Below are positions 12,181 to 25,655 of a DNA stretch of 64,000 bases, piece by piece. The notes below the pieces were generated by a model. That model did not search any database. It was given only the letters and a program-made list of their open reading frames with translations, and was not told where the DNA came from. The DNA is taken from NCBI GenBank assembly GCA_963678705.1, contig OY783203.1:28564535-28628534 (forward strand), in the 5' to 3' direction. A program made the position numbers and the translations under genes. How positions within the stretch are numbered: position 1 is the stretch's first letter; the number at the start of each line of letters is the position of its first letter. The DNA is from Panorpa germanica (lineage: Eukaryota; Arthropoda; Insecta; Mecoptera; Panorpidae).

Positions 12181-12520
12181 TAGTATGCTCGCATAAACGC
12201 AAATATTTTAGTAGATATTTCACAAGAAGCGGCAGGCTTACATTTATTAAACAAATTTGATGCAGAATTGTTGTGAAGGCACATCTGAAACATTTCTGAG
12301 TTTTACCTCAACTACTACGAACTAGAAAGCCCTCCCTCGTTCACTCTACGAATAAAAAATACGATTAAATGCCAGAGCTTTGTCTGGTTGAGGCATAGTT
12401 TTACTATGTATGAGTAAAATCATTGAGGGGAACTTTGTTAAGTATTCATTTATTAAAACTAAATATATTAAGGTTGTATAGTTGACTGACAGCGTTCTGC
12501 TTTAATTGATTTTACTTAAT

Positions 12521-12799
12521 TTGTATTATAACCTCTAAAATGTGAAAATCTTTTAAAATGCAGTAGGATTCACTTTTAAAAGAAGTTCAATGTCAGTTCG
12601 TATTACTAATTGTTATAAAAATCAGCAATTTTAATTATTTCACATTCAATTTTGTCCAACTGTCGAACTGCCAAAATTTATATTACTAACGACGCATGCG
12701 CACCAACTAAATTAACTAACCTCAAATTAAAACACGAATGTGACAAGCATCGAATTAAATAAAAACGTAATTTAAATATAAAAACAGTGAGTGGGAATG
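12521..12799 (-). mobile_element. Deletion derivative of the 21531-22450 MITE
   Basis: Bases 12655-12799 are the reverse complement of the left end of the element at 21531, including AGTTGGTGCGCATGCGTCGT (as complement) and the terminal CATTCCCACTCA (complement of 12787-12798). Bases 12521-12650 match the complement of its right part (shared TATTATAACCTC and the ACTAATTGTTAT block). The central 450 bases of the longer copy are missing. The far end beyond 12521 is too diverged to place. Confidence 0.78.
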
Positions 12800-15483
12800 A
12801 GGTTAATTTAATGTTCTAGATATTGGCATTAAAACTGTCAACATATTAAGTTTGTTACCTTTGACCTTCTCAATCAACCTCTTCAAGGTTGACATTGATG
12901 TACCTTTCAGCTTACGCCCTCGACTTATACAGTTGGCAGCACAATTAGAATATGTGATGTGATGTGATTCCTTGGTATTTAACAAACATAACCTCAAAAT
13001 CTGTAGACAATCCTATACCATACATATCCTATACAAGTATACTAGATATTAATTTCTAAGTTTGTTTGTACATTGTATTGTATTTCTCTATATCATCCTT
13101 CTAAGTATACATCGAACATCGTGCCTTCGCGTACAGACGCTAAGCAAATAACTACAATAGGTTCTTTAAGATTGCACGATTTCCCGACTAAACAATTCAG
13201 CAGAATGATAAAATGATGAAATGTTAAATTGTACGTCAAAATATTCAGTTAAAAATTTAAATTATTTTCACTTTCATATTTTAATAGAAAATATTTAAAT
13301 GACGAATTTTGAATATAACGTTTTTCGAGGGATTGCTTAAGTACTGTTTATTCAGTTCAGTTATAAAGTTATGTATATGTTATTAAAATATGTAAATGTT
13401 AAGAATTTGTTTTAATAATGTTATTTTCAGTCGTTTTCCTTTATAACTGAATATTATATATTATTGTTGCGACACTTATATCTCTCTCTCTGACGCCTTT
13501 AACTTGTTTTAGACGGTTATTCAAATTGTGAATGTTTCATGCTCAAATACTATGCAAGGAATACTCGCATTTCGTGCTTGTATATTACAATGTAAATTTA
13601 AATTATTATTCAGCCCTATGATGATAAATATTTTAGTGTTTTCTTGTAAATATTTCAAAGAGAAATAACAGACGAGGTTTATCAGCGATTATTTCACTGC
13701 AAGGTGGAAATGTTTTGAACTGAAAGGTGTCTTTAGCTTTGATAACGGATGATAAAAATTAGTTGAATTAATAACATTCTGACACACAAGCTCTTCTCTG
13801 AGGCGGGATTAAAATGCTGCTTAAATAACAAAAATAATAATTTACATTTTCTTAATTAATAGTAATACAATGTTATACAGTGTAAAGTGTACAATATGTA
13901 AATGTAATCATCATATTCCAGATGTACGACTATGTATAGCGACTCGAAAACGGCTCTTTCAATATTTTTGAAAATTGCCTATTTTGTGGAAAAACATGTC
14001 TAAGACTTTTAGTTTGAGGTGTGTATTGAGATTAGTTGTAAACATTTACCAATAATTGTAAAACCAAAATTTAAGTTTACCACCGACGCGAATTTTTTGA
14101 GGCAATGATGCAAAAAAGCTAGAAAGTTGAAATTTGGTATGTGGGTTCTTTGTAGAATTAGTTTCTCGCTCTGAGGTGACTCAAATGAATTCGATGTTTG
14201 TTGAAGTAATCATTCTGTTCGGAATATTACGTTACGTTATTAATAATATCTTTTTTATGTAGAATAGAAAAATATATCCAAATCAAATAAAATATATAAA
14301 AGTATTCGTAGGTCTAAAAGTAGATTTCTATTCTTCTTATGCGAGTATTTTTAGTCATTTAGTTACGAGTCTAATTTAATACCGTCTCATTATTAATTAG
14401 TAAGATACCTTAAGGTAATGTGTACTGAAATCGATATCGGTGTCGATATCCATGTCGATGTGGGCGGACAAAAAACACAACACTGTTTAGAATTAAATAA
14501 TAATATTCCAATTCAACCAAAAATAGAATGTGTTCTTCAGATTTATAATTTAAATAATAGGTATTATATTTACTAAATAGATATAGCTTTTAATTAAATT
14601 AAAGCTTTTTAAAGCTTAAAATCTAGATCTTTCAAAGTAAAGTTAAATATAAATAACTTTCTTAATTACCATATTAATTTTCAAGTAACTTTCTGTATTA
14701 ATTTTAATTAACCCTTCACTTCAAGAAAAAGGATTACTTGTTCTAACTGTTAATGTTACATACAACTAAAATGTACTTGTGCAAAATATGAAGCTTTTCG
14801 TCATCCTATGGTACTACGGTGCTACGTCAGAACCAGGTAGAGCCTGACGCGGCGTGCGTATTACATACTGGTTGTAGCATTATGTCGAAAACTTTTAAGG
14901 AGTTAATGAAGGAACTTTTAGGGAGTTAATGGCGGTTATGCTACAGGAATGTCTTAAGTAGGTTTGTGAATTGTGACACATTGGTTTAGTGTGAAACCAT
15001 ACCACATACGCATAAATCGCTTGTGGTTTGAAATATTCAGTTCTATTTATCTTGGTTGAAAGGCGGCTCTACGACATGATACGACTTGCTTACAGCTAAT
15101 AAGGGATTTTAAAGTTGTAATCCATTGAATTAGTATGAATGTAAGTTTTAATGATATTGTAATTTTGGTTATAGTTATTTATATATATACTAGTGTACAC
15201 TCTGTCGCAAAGCCACGTCTGTTGTTTGTTTGTTTGATAAAATGATTCGTAATTTAATTTTAAATATTAATTTCTTTTTATAATTTGAAATATTTAACTC
15301 GAATATAATTATGAACAGATTCAAATTTCTAACACAATTTTTACTCTCGGAAAAAAACAGCCCCCATGCCTCCAAATAAACTTTGAACTTTCTTCTAAGT
15401 TCCCTACCGGATCAATTAATTTTCTTAACACGTTTTTATCAGTTTTAAATGGGCTTGTGTCCTATGTCTTAATTTATATAAAA
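12800..15483. other. Non-coding DNA with one repeat fragment
   Basis: No gene. About 13927-14160 contains CTCGAAAACGGCTCT, CTAAGACTTTTAG and CTAGAAAGTTGAAATTTGGT, matching the start of the 28274 repeat. A CATGTCGATG/ATCGATATCGG patch lies near 14430-14460. A short hairpin-like word pair (CCAGGTAGAGCCTG) lies near 14832. Confidence 0.4.
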
Positions 15484-15885
15484 GTGTACTATATATTGAT
15501 AAAGTTGGTTAGTAGCTTAACTCCTTATATGTTAGATGATATTAACAAATAAAAAAGTCATTTTTGTCTTTTTAATTATTAAAGTTATTTAAAGTAAAAC
15601 TTATTATTCTTTGGCTTGACTTGATTATTTCGACTACCAACAGCTACAAAACATTACCACAGCACTGACCTAATCAACAAATAACTGACGTATATAATGC
15701 ATTTCACGTCATACAAATGGCCGACATCTCTTGCACTAAAACTACAATTCAAATTTGTAATTGTTATATCTCCGTCAACATTTAGATTTTTAATAAAATA
15801 GACACGCCAATACACATTTATTAACATCAATTTTAATCAACAATTGAAAAATCGACCTCTAAAGAATGAGTACACAAGTCCATTT
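15484..15885 (+). repeat. Dispersed repeat family R3, copy 1
   Basis: It shares, in the same order, ATATATTGATAAAGTTG, GAGATATTAACAA-like, ATGGCCGACATCTCT, TCCGTCAACATTTAGAT, CATTTATTA and AAAAATCGACC with 44295-44715. Identity is about 75-80 percent by eye. No frame; unknown class. Confidence 0.7.
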
Positions 15886-16591
15886 CTAAATTTTAAAATA
15901 TATTCGCAATAAGTAGCGTAATATACATACAAAATTTTAACCTTCTATCTTTTACGGATTAACAGTTATACAGCAAAAAGTGGGGCATAAATGAGCAACC
16001 TTAAATGCCTTAAATACCAGTTCGAACGTCAAGGCTCAAGCCGCGCTACTTCAACGTTTCGATTCGATTTCATTTACGGCCCTGTACGAAAATAATCTCT
16101 TTATTGAATTCAATTATGCTTCAGTACATTTAACTGTTTGCCTAAATCTTACTCTCGCTTTTTCTAATGGATGTCGATTCACAGCGATGATTTCACAATG
16201 TTTATTTTACATTATTCCATTTCACGAACATTTAAGTCACAATGCTATGTTCAGGAAACTTTTGTTAACTCATAAAATATAGTATTTAAAATATCCACAT
16301 GTACAGGTCTTACCATGTTGAAACAGCTAATGTATTTGTAAAATAAAATTACAAAATGTTGAAACTCTTATTATTCATTGTCTCGTGTCTATTAATTTAT
16401 GGTACATTATTCTGCTTGAAGGTTCTTCCCAGATTAATCCTTGCTCCTTGCACGGCAAAGTGACTCACACTCTTTAAAAATCTCACAAGCAAATTGTCTT
16501 AATACGTTATTAATTGTTGTACAATTTATTTATCAAGAAATATTGTTGGTAAATCTTGTCCGCTTAAGTTTACTCACTTTTGATAATTTGT

Positions 16592-16920
16592 TTTTATAAT
16601 TTGTCAGTGTCGTGAAGAAACTAAGCACGTTAGTCTTCAGAGAGGTTAACTGAACAAAAGAGAGAAGTAGTTATTGTAATTTAGAGGTCTTTCACTTAAA
16701 GATTGCTACACTACATCTGAAGTATTCTTTACCTATCTAGTCTATATAAACTATTGTAAAAAGGGTTGCACTTTATGCAAGACATAAATATTATTTCTGG
16801 TCATAAATTGGAGTTGGGTATTATGGCCATAGTTGTGGGGGTACCTGATGCGTTCAAGGCCAGTGTAATACTGATTAGTTTAAAAATACCAGGTAATTAT
16901 TTCAGTCTAAATAAGTAACA
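16592..16920 (+). repeat. Dispersed repeat family R1, copy 2 of 3
   Basis: It has the same 5' block as 9501 (TATAATTTGTCAGTG, then AAGAAACTAAGCACGTTAGT) and the same later blocks (TTATGCA, GGTCATAAATTG, AAGGCCAGTGTAATA, TTTAAAAATA). Confidence 0.75.
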
Positions 16921-18474
16921 CATTTTGTGGAGCTGTTCCGACGTATGTACACATGTCAAAATATCATATTAACATCAATAGACATATCCTAAAAAATTAA
17001 ACGTATCGAATCTTCATCTATGTCTAAGTCTCCCTTAGAGATCAGAGTGGCTGTAAAGTAGTCATGATGGGCTTTCTCTATAATCTTGTATCTCAAGTAG
17101 TCTAATTGCCTTGTTGATCGAAACTTTCAAGTCCCTGTGATGTATTTCATTTGCAAGTTACCACAGTGCGTCAGTTAAGATCTGAAGAGTTTCTGATTAG
17201 AATCTCAATATTTGAATGTTAAATGTACCTCAAAATTAGATACCCTGTTTGCATATCGTTTTCAATTGCCAATCTATCGATCTACAGTATCATCTACCGA
17301 ATTACGAACATACTTTCGTTAGATGCTTTACTAATTGTATGCGTTTGACAAATATATATATTTACATCCTTTTATTTTTGAGTAATATGTAATAGATGTT
17401 TCTCAAATCTATTGTATGTACATAGTATGTACTGTCATGTATATGAAATATATGTACAGGATATTATTTTCACATTATGGAGCATATATGAATATACAGG
17501 GAAACAGTTCTAAATCCAGAATAGAAAATGGTATTAGAGGACAAAAAGTTTTATAACTTACATACGAAGATATATTTAATAATCGAAATAAAATATTTTC
17601 TGTATTGTTTTGCACCCTTTGAAAAGCTCCTAATAAGATCTAAGTTATTGGTACGTTATTGTTCTCTTGAACTATATGAAACACGTGATCTTAGAGAAGT
17701 TTAGGGCTTTTGTTCTTCCCCTTATTTTATTTCAAAGACTTAATTTTTGTTTGTATAGTTTCATCTTAGGTACACCCTATAATATCCAAAGTTTCAAAAG
17801 CTGATGTAAGTTTGACATCACTGTATTAGGGGTTCTAATATCATCCCTTACTTCGCCTTAGGCTCTAATTAAATTGTTATTTTCTAGTTGAATGTAAACA
17901 CACAACAACTGTTAGATAAAGCAGCAACAATTTCATAACAACAACCAGTCCAGGGTTAATTTTATGTACAACTATGAGTACTCTTTTTTTTCTTAACTTT
18001 CACTTTTTTTCTTTCTCGCAAAAGTTTCGCTTTTTCCAAGCATAAGCTGTTGGTTAATCTTGCTACACTTTCGTTTAGCTCTATCAAAAAATATATTTGC
18101 TTCTTTGTTTTTACAAGTAAAGAAAAGTCGAATAATAAATGATAGACACTTGAGCACTTGAGCACTGAACAAGCAATATGGTTCCAGTTGTTCGAAACAG
18201 TGATGCTGTTTTCTTTGTTAAGTAATGTTCAACAAAATATCTTTTTCAATTATGTATCAGCTGCACATAACGCATTGAATACATAAATATTATATACCAT
18301 ATACAGAAATCATTTTTAAATAACGAAACTACATTTAACATAATGTTATGGTTTTCTTATAAGAATGTCTTATTAAGGCATGTGTCTGTCTGCATTTTGC
18401 AACAAGATAGAATTTATTTTAGTTAGTTAGAAATAGGTTTTCCGCACTTCAGAGATTCTTCATTCCCAGACATA
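16921..18474. other. Non-coding DNA
   Basis: No gene or named element. A lysine-rich frame near 17962-18165 on the minus strand comes from a T-rich run and is not called. Confidence 0.45.
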
Positions 18475-18787
18475 TCCTACAAACATTTTTTCATATCGTA
18501 ATAATGTCTAGTAGTCTGATTACAATTTGAGTAAGATTTTTCGAAGCACGTTCAAAGCCACAGGTACAAATATATAGTTGAGTACGTTCAGGAAAAGAAA
18601 TTTCGTATTTTAAAGCTGTAATTTTGGTTTCTGAAAGTTTCGCCTCCGTTTTTGATTCAAAATATCTTCGAAATGGATACTCTTTTTTTTGTTGTTGTCC
18701 ATAAGTCACCCTATATCGCCCAAATGTCGATTCCTATACTAGTTCGACTTCTAAAATATCTTATTCGAATATTATACGCTTCGGATC
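18475..18787 (-). repeat. Dispersed repeat family R2, minus-strand copy
   Basis: It is the inverted partner of 10783-11072; the complement carries GGATCCGAAGCGTATAAT, CGACATTTGGGCGATATAGG and CGTAGTAATG-like blocks in the same order. The two copies bracket about 7.4 kb. Confidence 0.75.
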
Positions 18788-19723
18788 CAAACTGTTTGTA
18801 AGTCTTCTCAAGTTCAATTCCTCTGGCTGTTTTGTTGTTTGAACGAGTTTCTAGCTGGTTCAGAAGGCAGAAATATTTAAACATAAATTCACCAAAAATA
18901 TAGAAATGTTACAATTAAATTGAGATAGGATATTACATTTCCTCCAAGTTCCCATTTCTCTAATTTATACTCCAAATCATTAAATTACCCAATTACCTTT
19001 AAACAGATAATTTGTGCTCCTGGTCTGCTTATGATCATTATGATATTACAGAATAATTTATCTCGCCAACTATATATTAATTAGTTAAGCTTTACCGTTA
19101 AATTATCGGTTTAGGTATTACACTCATAGGAGTGGTTATATGGTATGTGTTTACAAAATATATATATCGAAGGGTTGATTGGTCATTTAAGCTATATGTT
19201 CACTATAATACAATAATATTATATAAAGGGTTGGTAATAATACAAATTCCCTCAGAAATTCAAATAACTTATAAGTTATTTGATCTACCACAAAATGGTA
19301 TCGATAAGTTGTTCATTTTAAATAAACATATTTGAAGTACAATAATACCCTTTCTCTTACTACTAGAGCTGTTAGCTTTTGTGCTAGTATAATTTACCTT
19401 TATACCTCATAAATGGTATGTTTTGTGTTTATCAACGGGCTAACGGATTTAAACAAACAAACCGCTAAATGATCGGCGTGTTTGAAGACTTAAAACATTA
19501 CAACACCTTCCATTGTTTAAAACGTTGTTGATTATGGGAGATAAACCGCTTATATGGGTGTGGGGATCGGGGATCAGGGAGATGCAAACACAAAGGACAG
19601 CCACTGAATCCATCGGGCTGAGTTTCATCATTATTTACATGAATAAAGATGTATACAAATATTTGTGATAAACCATGTCTTGATTTCTAAAATTGGTTAC
19701 CATAACTTCAAATGTACAATATA
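18788..19723. other. Non-coding DNA
   Basis: No gene called. A somewhat GC-richer patch at 19440-19640 has a 60-codon minus-strand frame with no recognisable domain or splice context. Confidence 0.45.
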
Positions 19724-20647
19724 CACTGTCCGTTCCAAAAATAAGGTGAATTTTCATTTTTGTCAAAAAAATATTTATTTATTCATCAATTTCTATTTTG
19801 TTCCCTTCAAAGTAGTCCCCCTCAGATATAATACACTTGTGCCAGCGTTTTTTCCAATCCTCGAAGCAGTTCTGATATGCACGTTTTGGTATGCTCTTGA
19901 GCTTTCTCAGCGATTCGGTTTGTATCTCCTCAATCGTCTCAAAACGCCATCCTTTCATGGGTCTCTTCAATCTTGGGAACAGGAAAAAGTCGCAGGGAGC
20001 CAAATCTGGTGAATACGGTGGCTGAGGCATGATTACGGTGTTGTTTTTGGCCAAAAAATTACGAACAAGCAATGATGAGTGAGTAGGTGCATTAACAAAC
20101 TTCGCTGCCACACGCTTCATGCCCAAAATTTCCGAAAAAATTGCATGGCATGAGCCAACCGATATGCAGACATCCTCAGCAACTTCTCTAATAGTGATTC
20201 GACGATTCTCCATAACAATTTTCTTCACCTGCTCAACATTTTCATCGGTTGTTGATGTGCTGGGGCGTCCAGGGCGAGCGTCGTCATTCACATCTTCTCG
20301 ACCTTCTGTGAAAAGCTTGTACTTGTAAACATTTTTTTGGTTTAAAGTAGACTCACCGTATGCCACTTTCAACATTTCAAGTGTTTTGGAGCACTTGATT
20401 CCATTTTTCACACAAAATTTAATGCAAACTCTTTGATCTAGGTTTTTTCGACAGCAGAAAATCGCTGAACACGCAAAACACTTCTAACTTTTATGCCTCT
20501 CACAAACAAACTAAATGTGCTATATAGCTAAAACTGTGAACATATGTTCGAGACGAGTGTACCAACATAACAAAATAAAAAAATCGATAATCGAATGTAC
20601 GTAGCCCGCGAAATTTTACCTTGACCTTATTTTTTGAACAGACCTCG
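19724..20647 (-). mobile_element. Mariner transposon with internally deleted transposase
   Basis: The element is flanked by TA (19722-19723 and 20648-20649). The right end read on the complement is CGAGGTCTGTTCAAAAAATA, and the left end CACTGTCCGTTCCAAAAATA matches it with a few changes. At 924 bases it is shorter than the usual 1.3 kb because the transposase gene has lost its middle. The termini are still recognisable, so it could once have been moved in trans. The plus-strand frames over this interval are shadows. Confidence 0.92.
19779..20456 (-). pseudogene. Mariner transposase, internally deleted
   Basis: The frame reads from D-Q-R-V-C-I-K-F-C near 20454, but the expected ATG just before it is not present. 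It covers the helix-turn-helix half (K-C-S-K-T-L-E-M-L, then G-R-P-S-T-S-T and I-T-I-R-E-V-A-E-D-V) to M-K-R-V-A-A-K-F-V. It then jumps to N-A-P-T-H-S-S-L-L-V and the third catalytic aspartate block P-Y-S-P-D-L-A-P-C-D-F-F, ending I-S-E-G-D-Y-F-E-G and I-D-E. The first two catalytic aspartates and over 100 residues between are gone, and a tryptophan expected in the Y-K-W-Y-K-L-F motif is missing. The full family protein is about 345 residues. This is a cut-and-paste DNA transposase that can no longer catalyse transposition. Confidence 0.9.
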
Positions 20648-20649
20648 TA

Positions 20650-21530
20650 CCATATTACCATTTATTTCAATAAAAAACGACCGTTAAAAAATAAATTCAC
20701 AAGACCATTATTACAAATAATTTACATGTATGTCTTCCAATTACAGAAATTAGTTAGGTGGCAAGGTTGATCAGCTATTTATATCAATCTAACAGCTTTA
20801 AACATTTAAATTATTACCAACACAAACAACTAACATAACCTCAAAACAATCTTCTCTAAAATTTGTTGAAGCCTGTTCCTTTGAAGCTGAGCATTATAAA
20901 TCTGCGGGCTGCGGTTTATTCTTGAGTTGAATCCATCAACATAAGTCGGCCATTTATTTAAGCACCAAGCAACTCGTGATCATTTTTAAAGTCAGTTTAT
21001 GTTTTCAGTTTCCAGTTTTCAGCGGTTATTGTGTTGGAATAGGGAATAGTGTAGAAAAGAGAATATTGGGATCCTTATGTGAACCAAACGGTTGTTGGGT
21101 TTGAACATGAAAACCATAAGGGTATATTATACTCGTATATGCGTACACTGACAGAAGCATTTGGATCGTGTCAATTATTTATTCCGGAAGGTCCATAACT
21201 TATATGTCATGGACCTTGGGTATAATAATAACGTATGAAGAGAACTGACCAGAGTATCCAGTGGCCAGTATCCAGTATCCAGTACTCGGTGCGGCCGGTG
21301 CTGCTTATGGGATACGTTTACACATTGAATACGTACGGTTGTGAAGACGTGGTCAAATGGTGACGATGTATGGATTGATACAAATATTGGCTCTTTCAAT
21401 TTGTTGCTTCTAATAATATTGTTTCATAAAAACATGTAAGGAATTGTAGGTTATCAGTAAACTAACAAAACTAAACGGTACATAACAAATAAATTAAATT
21501 AAGAATGAATGTATAAAGCCTCATTCCCAC
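20650..21530. other. Non-coding DNA
   Basis: No gene. A short tandem patch of CCAGTATCCAGTA units lies at about 21255-21290. Confidence 0.5.
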
Positions 21531-22450
21531 TCATACTGTTTTGATATTCAATTTACGGTTTTATTTAATACTTTAATCGAGATTTCAGGTTTTCAGAATA
21601 GGCATTCCTTGTCACATTCGTGTTTTAATTCGAGATTTGTTAATTTAGTTGGTGCGCATGCGTCGTCAGTAATACATTTTACATAGTACAAAATTTTGAC
21701 AGTTCGATAGTTGGACAAAAATATCAGGGAATTTCAGAAAATTAAAAAAAATATCAGGCAATTTGATTGTGGTAACTATTTCATATAGAGTATATTATAT
21801 TTCATTTATAATTCAAAATGAAATGTATCAGAAAATTTAAAAAGAACGTTGTATACGTTTTAAGTTAATGAAAAAAAAATTAGCGTCAAAAAAAGCAAAA
21901 CTTTTTGCTGAAATTCAAGTTATTGATGATCAATTTAAAAATCTTCAATAATTTTTTCTATTAAATATTAAGAGTTAATTTGGTCTAGCTTATACTAGTC
22001 ATTAGCTTATTTTTGTCTTACTCAATTTAAGTTACTTTTTATTACGAGTAATAAATTGTATTTCATTAGTTATTAAACGGCAACTGAGGCAATGAGATAA
22101 AATGAGATCAGGAAAAAGTACGACAAACTTTCTGGAAAACCTGGAATTATCAGTTAAATTTGAAATCATTTCTTTGTGGACACCCGGAAAGTAGAATGTG
22201 GAATAATTAAAATTGCTCTTTTTAATAACAATTAGTAATAGAAATTGTGTTTATTTCTTTATTTTTGACAAACTGACATTAAACTTCTCTTAAAAATAAA
22301 TGCTGATGTATTTTGACAGATTGTCACATTTTGGAGGTTATAATATAATATAGTTTTTTTAATTTAGAACACTGGACCCTGTAAGGTTCATATTCTCATA
22401 TGCTATTCATTTTAAATTAAATACAATATTAAAACAGTGAGTGGCAATGA
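21531..22450. mobile_element. MITE-like DNA transposon, long copy
   Basis: The left end TCATTCCCACTCATACTGTT and the complement of the right end TCATTGCCACTCACTGTTTT form terminal inverted repeats of about 27 bases with a 2-base indel and two changes. The 920 bases between have no transposase frame. A 279-base derivative of the same family, missing the centre, is at 12521-12799 in opposite orientation. Confidence 0.78.
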
Positions 22451-24896
22451 TACTTATGTCAAAAAAGATAATTAACACAAGTTACCACACCTTTGACCAA
22501 ATAGTTATCTGGCAACACGATCTGAAAATATCCTTACATGTAACCAAGGCAAGTTAATTTACGGTCAGGCAACTGGCTATTTATCTTTGTCCACTGAAAA
22601 ACATTGCTCCTGGTGTACGAGCATATTATGTGTGGCGTAAATATAAATATTTGATGTTAATTAACTTAGAGCTGGGCTAAGACACGCGTAAAACTACAAG
22701 GTGATGTACAGCAACGCTGACATACAGGTCTAAGGGCAGAGTGCGTTTGGTGGAAGCTGTGGGATGTACGGACTGGGAGGGAGGGATAAATGGAGGTGAA
22801 ATCGAAAGATAACAAAAATATACGGCCGCAATAAACGTTTCATTAATAAATACATTTTTAATTAAACTGAAACAAAAGATTTGGAAGTAAGATATGTACA
22901 TATAGATAAAGAAAGAAGTAGGATTCAGTTGTGTGAAGAACAGGAAGGTTCCAGATACGTTAGAACGGATCTGAGTTATCTTTTCTAAGTTTGATTGGTA
23001 TCAATATCAACCCAGTAAACAATTTGGTGAAGTGTCCCTTTTAATGACGGTTCTATCACTTTCACTTCAATTATAGTTCGCATCAACTTTTACATTCATT
23101 TGTATTTCGACAGATGGAGTGGTTTCGCCATCTTGGGCCAATAAAGTAGACATTTTATATGAACGACTGTGAGAAACTGAAATGTAAATGAACTCTTTCA
23201 TGGCAAAAAAGTCATGCGCATCTCCAATATGATGGCGAAGTGACTCCAAAATGTTTACTGGGAAGTAAAGTTGATTATGTACATACTATGAGAATTTTCA
23301 TGACGCTTATAAAGTTTCTAAATATTTGTTTCTAAATGAAAATATAGCAAACTCAATTACTAATCTGTACAATGTATCTCACTCACTAATGTTTTTTATC
23401 AAATTATACAACTCTTTCACAGTTTTATATACATTGACATTTTAAACCCAAATTGATTGTGACGTTTGACCTAATTCTGTCGCAAAATATTCGTGTATCC
23501 GATATTTAATTAAATGTTAAAAATAGCAGCATTTCATTCAATTATTGAAAGTGAATTAAGCGGACATGGACGTAGCATACCTGTAATGACACATTTAGGA
23601 TTTTATACTAAAAGTAAGTCACATGATATAACAATCAAGATTGCGTGTAATCAAGATAAAAATGATTACTTATTTTTTATATAATAATAACAAAATATAA
23701 AAGTGAAAAACGTAGACAAGTCGTTGCGTGATGATTGATGACCTTGTTAATATTTTATCAGCTGTATGTCTTCTGTATGTCATTAAATTGTTTTCGTTTC
23801 AATTGAATATTCAGTAAATAAATACTCGTACTTATATTCAATTTATGCAGTATTGAATATTGTCAGCCTACTACCCAGTCCATGAATGTCCAGTCAATGA
23901 CTGATGGATAATGCGGTCAACTTTTATTTAGGAATATTTTGTGTGTGTTATAAATAAATATAGTTACTTATATACTAACAAATATTTATCTGAGACTTAT
24001 CACTGACTATGTTGGTAGTGTTAATTGTGTCTAATAAGTTTGTGTTTATGTAAGGACACCTCAAGTTTCTCATTTCCTTTGTTATCCTATCCCTTGGATA
24101 CGACGATTTTAGAGTATAAATAGAGTTTCAAGTGTCGCAATTGAAAACCTAGTTGAGGACCTACTTTCAATTTACCGTACTTTCAAGCTTACTTTCAAAT
24201 AGCGTTTCAATAGGTCATCAAGGTTATAAGTCTTCAAAATTTTAAAAATAATTTTATGTACATTTAAAGCAAAAACAAAACATTCAAAGCTTAGATTCTA
24301 TTATATCCATTGCATTTTTGTATTTCTTGGGTCTATGATTAGCAAGCACAGAATGTATTAGCAAAACACAGCAGTCTGGTATCAACGTCACTGAAAGTTT
24401 ATTGCATTATCTAAAGATCAACGAGATTTTCGGAACGATCCTAAAGTTGTGCATAAATATTGCCACAAAAACATAAATACAGCACGATATCGTGAGATAT
24501 CAGACTAACCCCCTGTCTGCCACCTCTTTACGAGTATCAGCCACACGCATAGACTTCTTGATCAGCATTATTTGCTACAAAGAGTAATTCATTTCAATTT
24601 TGAATGAAGTAGTACATTAAGTATACTTGACAAGTTTTTGCAATAAACATTCATTATGTTTTATCTCTTTATTTGTTCGTAACTTTTATTAATGCTTCGT
24701 CCATCTCAATTACGGGGTGAAATAATTACCGCAGAGTATTGCTACATATCAGCCAATTCCCCAAACGAAAAGGAAAGTAAATGGAAGTAAAGGGGAGGAA
24801 GAGGATATAATATTCCTTTAGAATTTATGAACGTAAGGGTAACTTTTAAAATAATTTAATCATTATCTATAATATTTGATCAAATTTTAACAAAAC
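22451..24896. other. Non-coding DNA
   Basis: No gene or element recognised. Patches of moderate GC at 22680-22800 and 24480-24560 have no splice-flanked frame. Confidence 0.45.
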
Positions 24897-25015
24897 ACAG
24901 GTAGAAAATATCTTGCAGTGCAAAATTTGCTACAAGCTAATTCCAAGGTAAATTTTCTTCTGTCATATAGAAATTGTCAGTTTACAAACTAATTACAAGG
25001 TTCATTTTCTACCTG
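24897..25015. mobile_element. Tiny MITE family T1, intact-looking copy
   Basis: The ends are ACAGGTAGAAAAT and, mirrored, ATTTTCTACCTG, enclosing 119 bases with internal GCTAATTCCAAGG and ACAAGGTTCATTTTC words. A second end-to-end copy is at 46321-46425; fragments occur near 6945-7125, 29255-29385, 36930-37075, 51560-51665 and 62726-62789. Confidence 0.72.
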
Positions 25016-25234
25016 GAAAAATATTTGTACAATTCATATCATAAAGGAAATCATTATGTAGTACTGCCGAATTTGAAGTAGATTTACCGCTTCGGAGTCA
25101 AGATAAATTTATTCAAAATCATTTACATAAGGAAGCAATGAGAGTGAATGAGAGGCAAATACTTTGACGTGAGGTTACATCAGTTTTTAATATGAATATG
25201 TCGAATCGTAGCTTATACACAGCTCCTTCCTATT

Positions 25235-25655
25235 TTTGTACAAGTTACAGTTTTCAAGATATACAAAAGGAAATTATACTCTTGTTTTCAAGATGGCGGT
25301 CTTCTACACGGAAAATTTAAATTTAAATTCAGGTTTGACTCAGTTACATGATAAAACAACACTATCTATTTTCACCGGACTGATGAAATTTTAATTTGAT
25401 TTTATAAGATTTTATTATTAATTTAAAAATACTTTAATTTTCTTAACGGTTAAAAATATTTTTAAGAATTTTTATAATTTTTCATTATTATTTTCGTTTG
25501 AAACAAAAATAGACTTTCATTTTCTGCTATTTTTAACATTTAATTTTTTATTTGTTGTTGCTTATAAAAATATTCTACAAAGAGATTATCTTAATTTATT
25601 TCTTGTGCGTTGTAGTTGAAGTGAACTTGTGTACGTCTCGCAGTCATTCTTGAAA
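25235..25655 (+). repeat. Dispersed repeat family R4, copy 1
   Basis: It shares ordered blocks with 37430-37810: AGTTATAGTTTTCAA-like, CAAGATGGCG/CAAGATAGCG, TTCAGGTTTGAC, AAGAATTTTTATAAT, TTTTTATTTGTTG, TTCTACAAAGAGA and GTTGTAGTTGAA. Both are very T-rich between the blocks. No frame; class unknown. Confidence 0.65.

Noticed and set aside
19665-20328. Plus-strand frames of 115 and 69 residues
   Set aside because: Both are shadows opposite the minus-strand mariner transposase.
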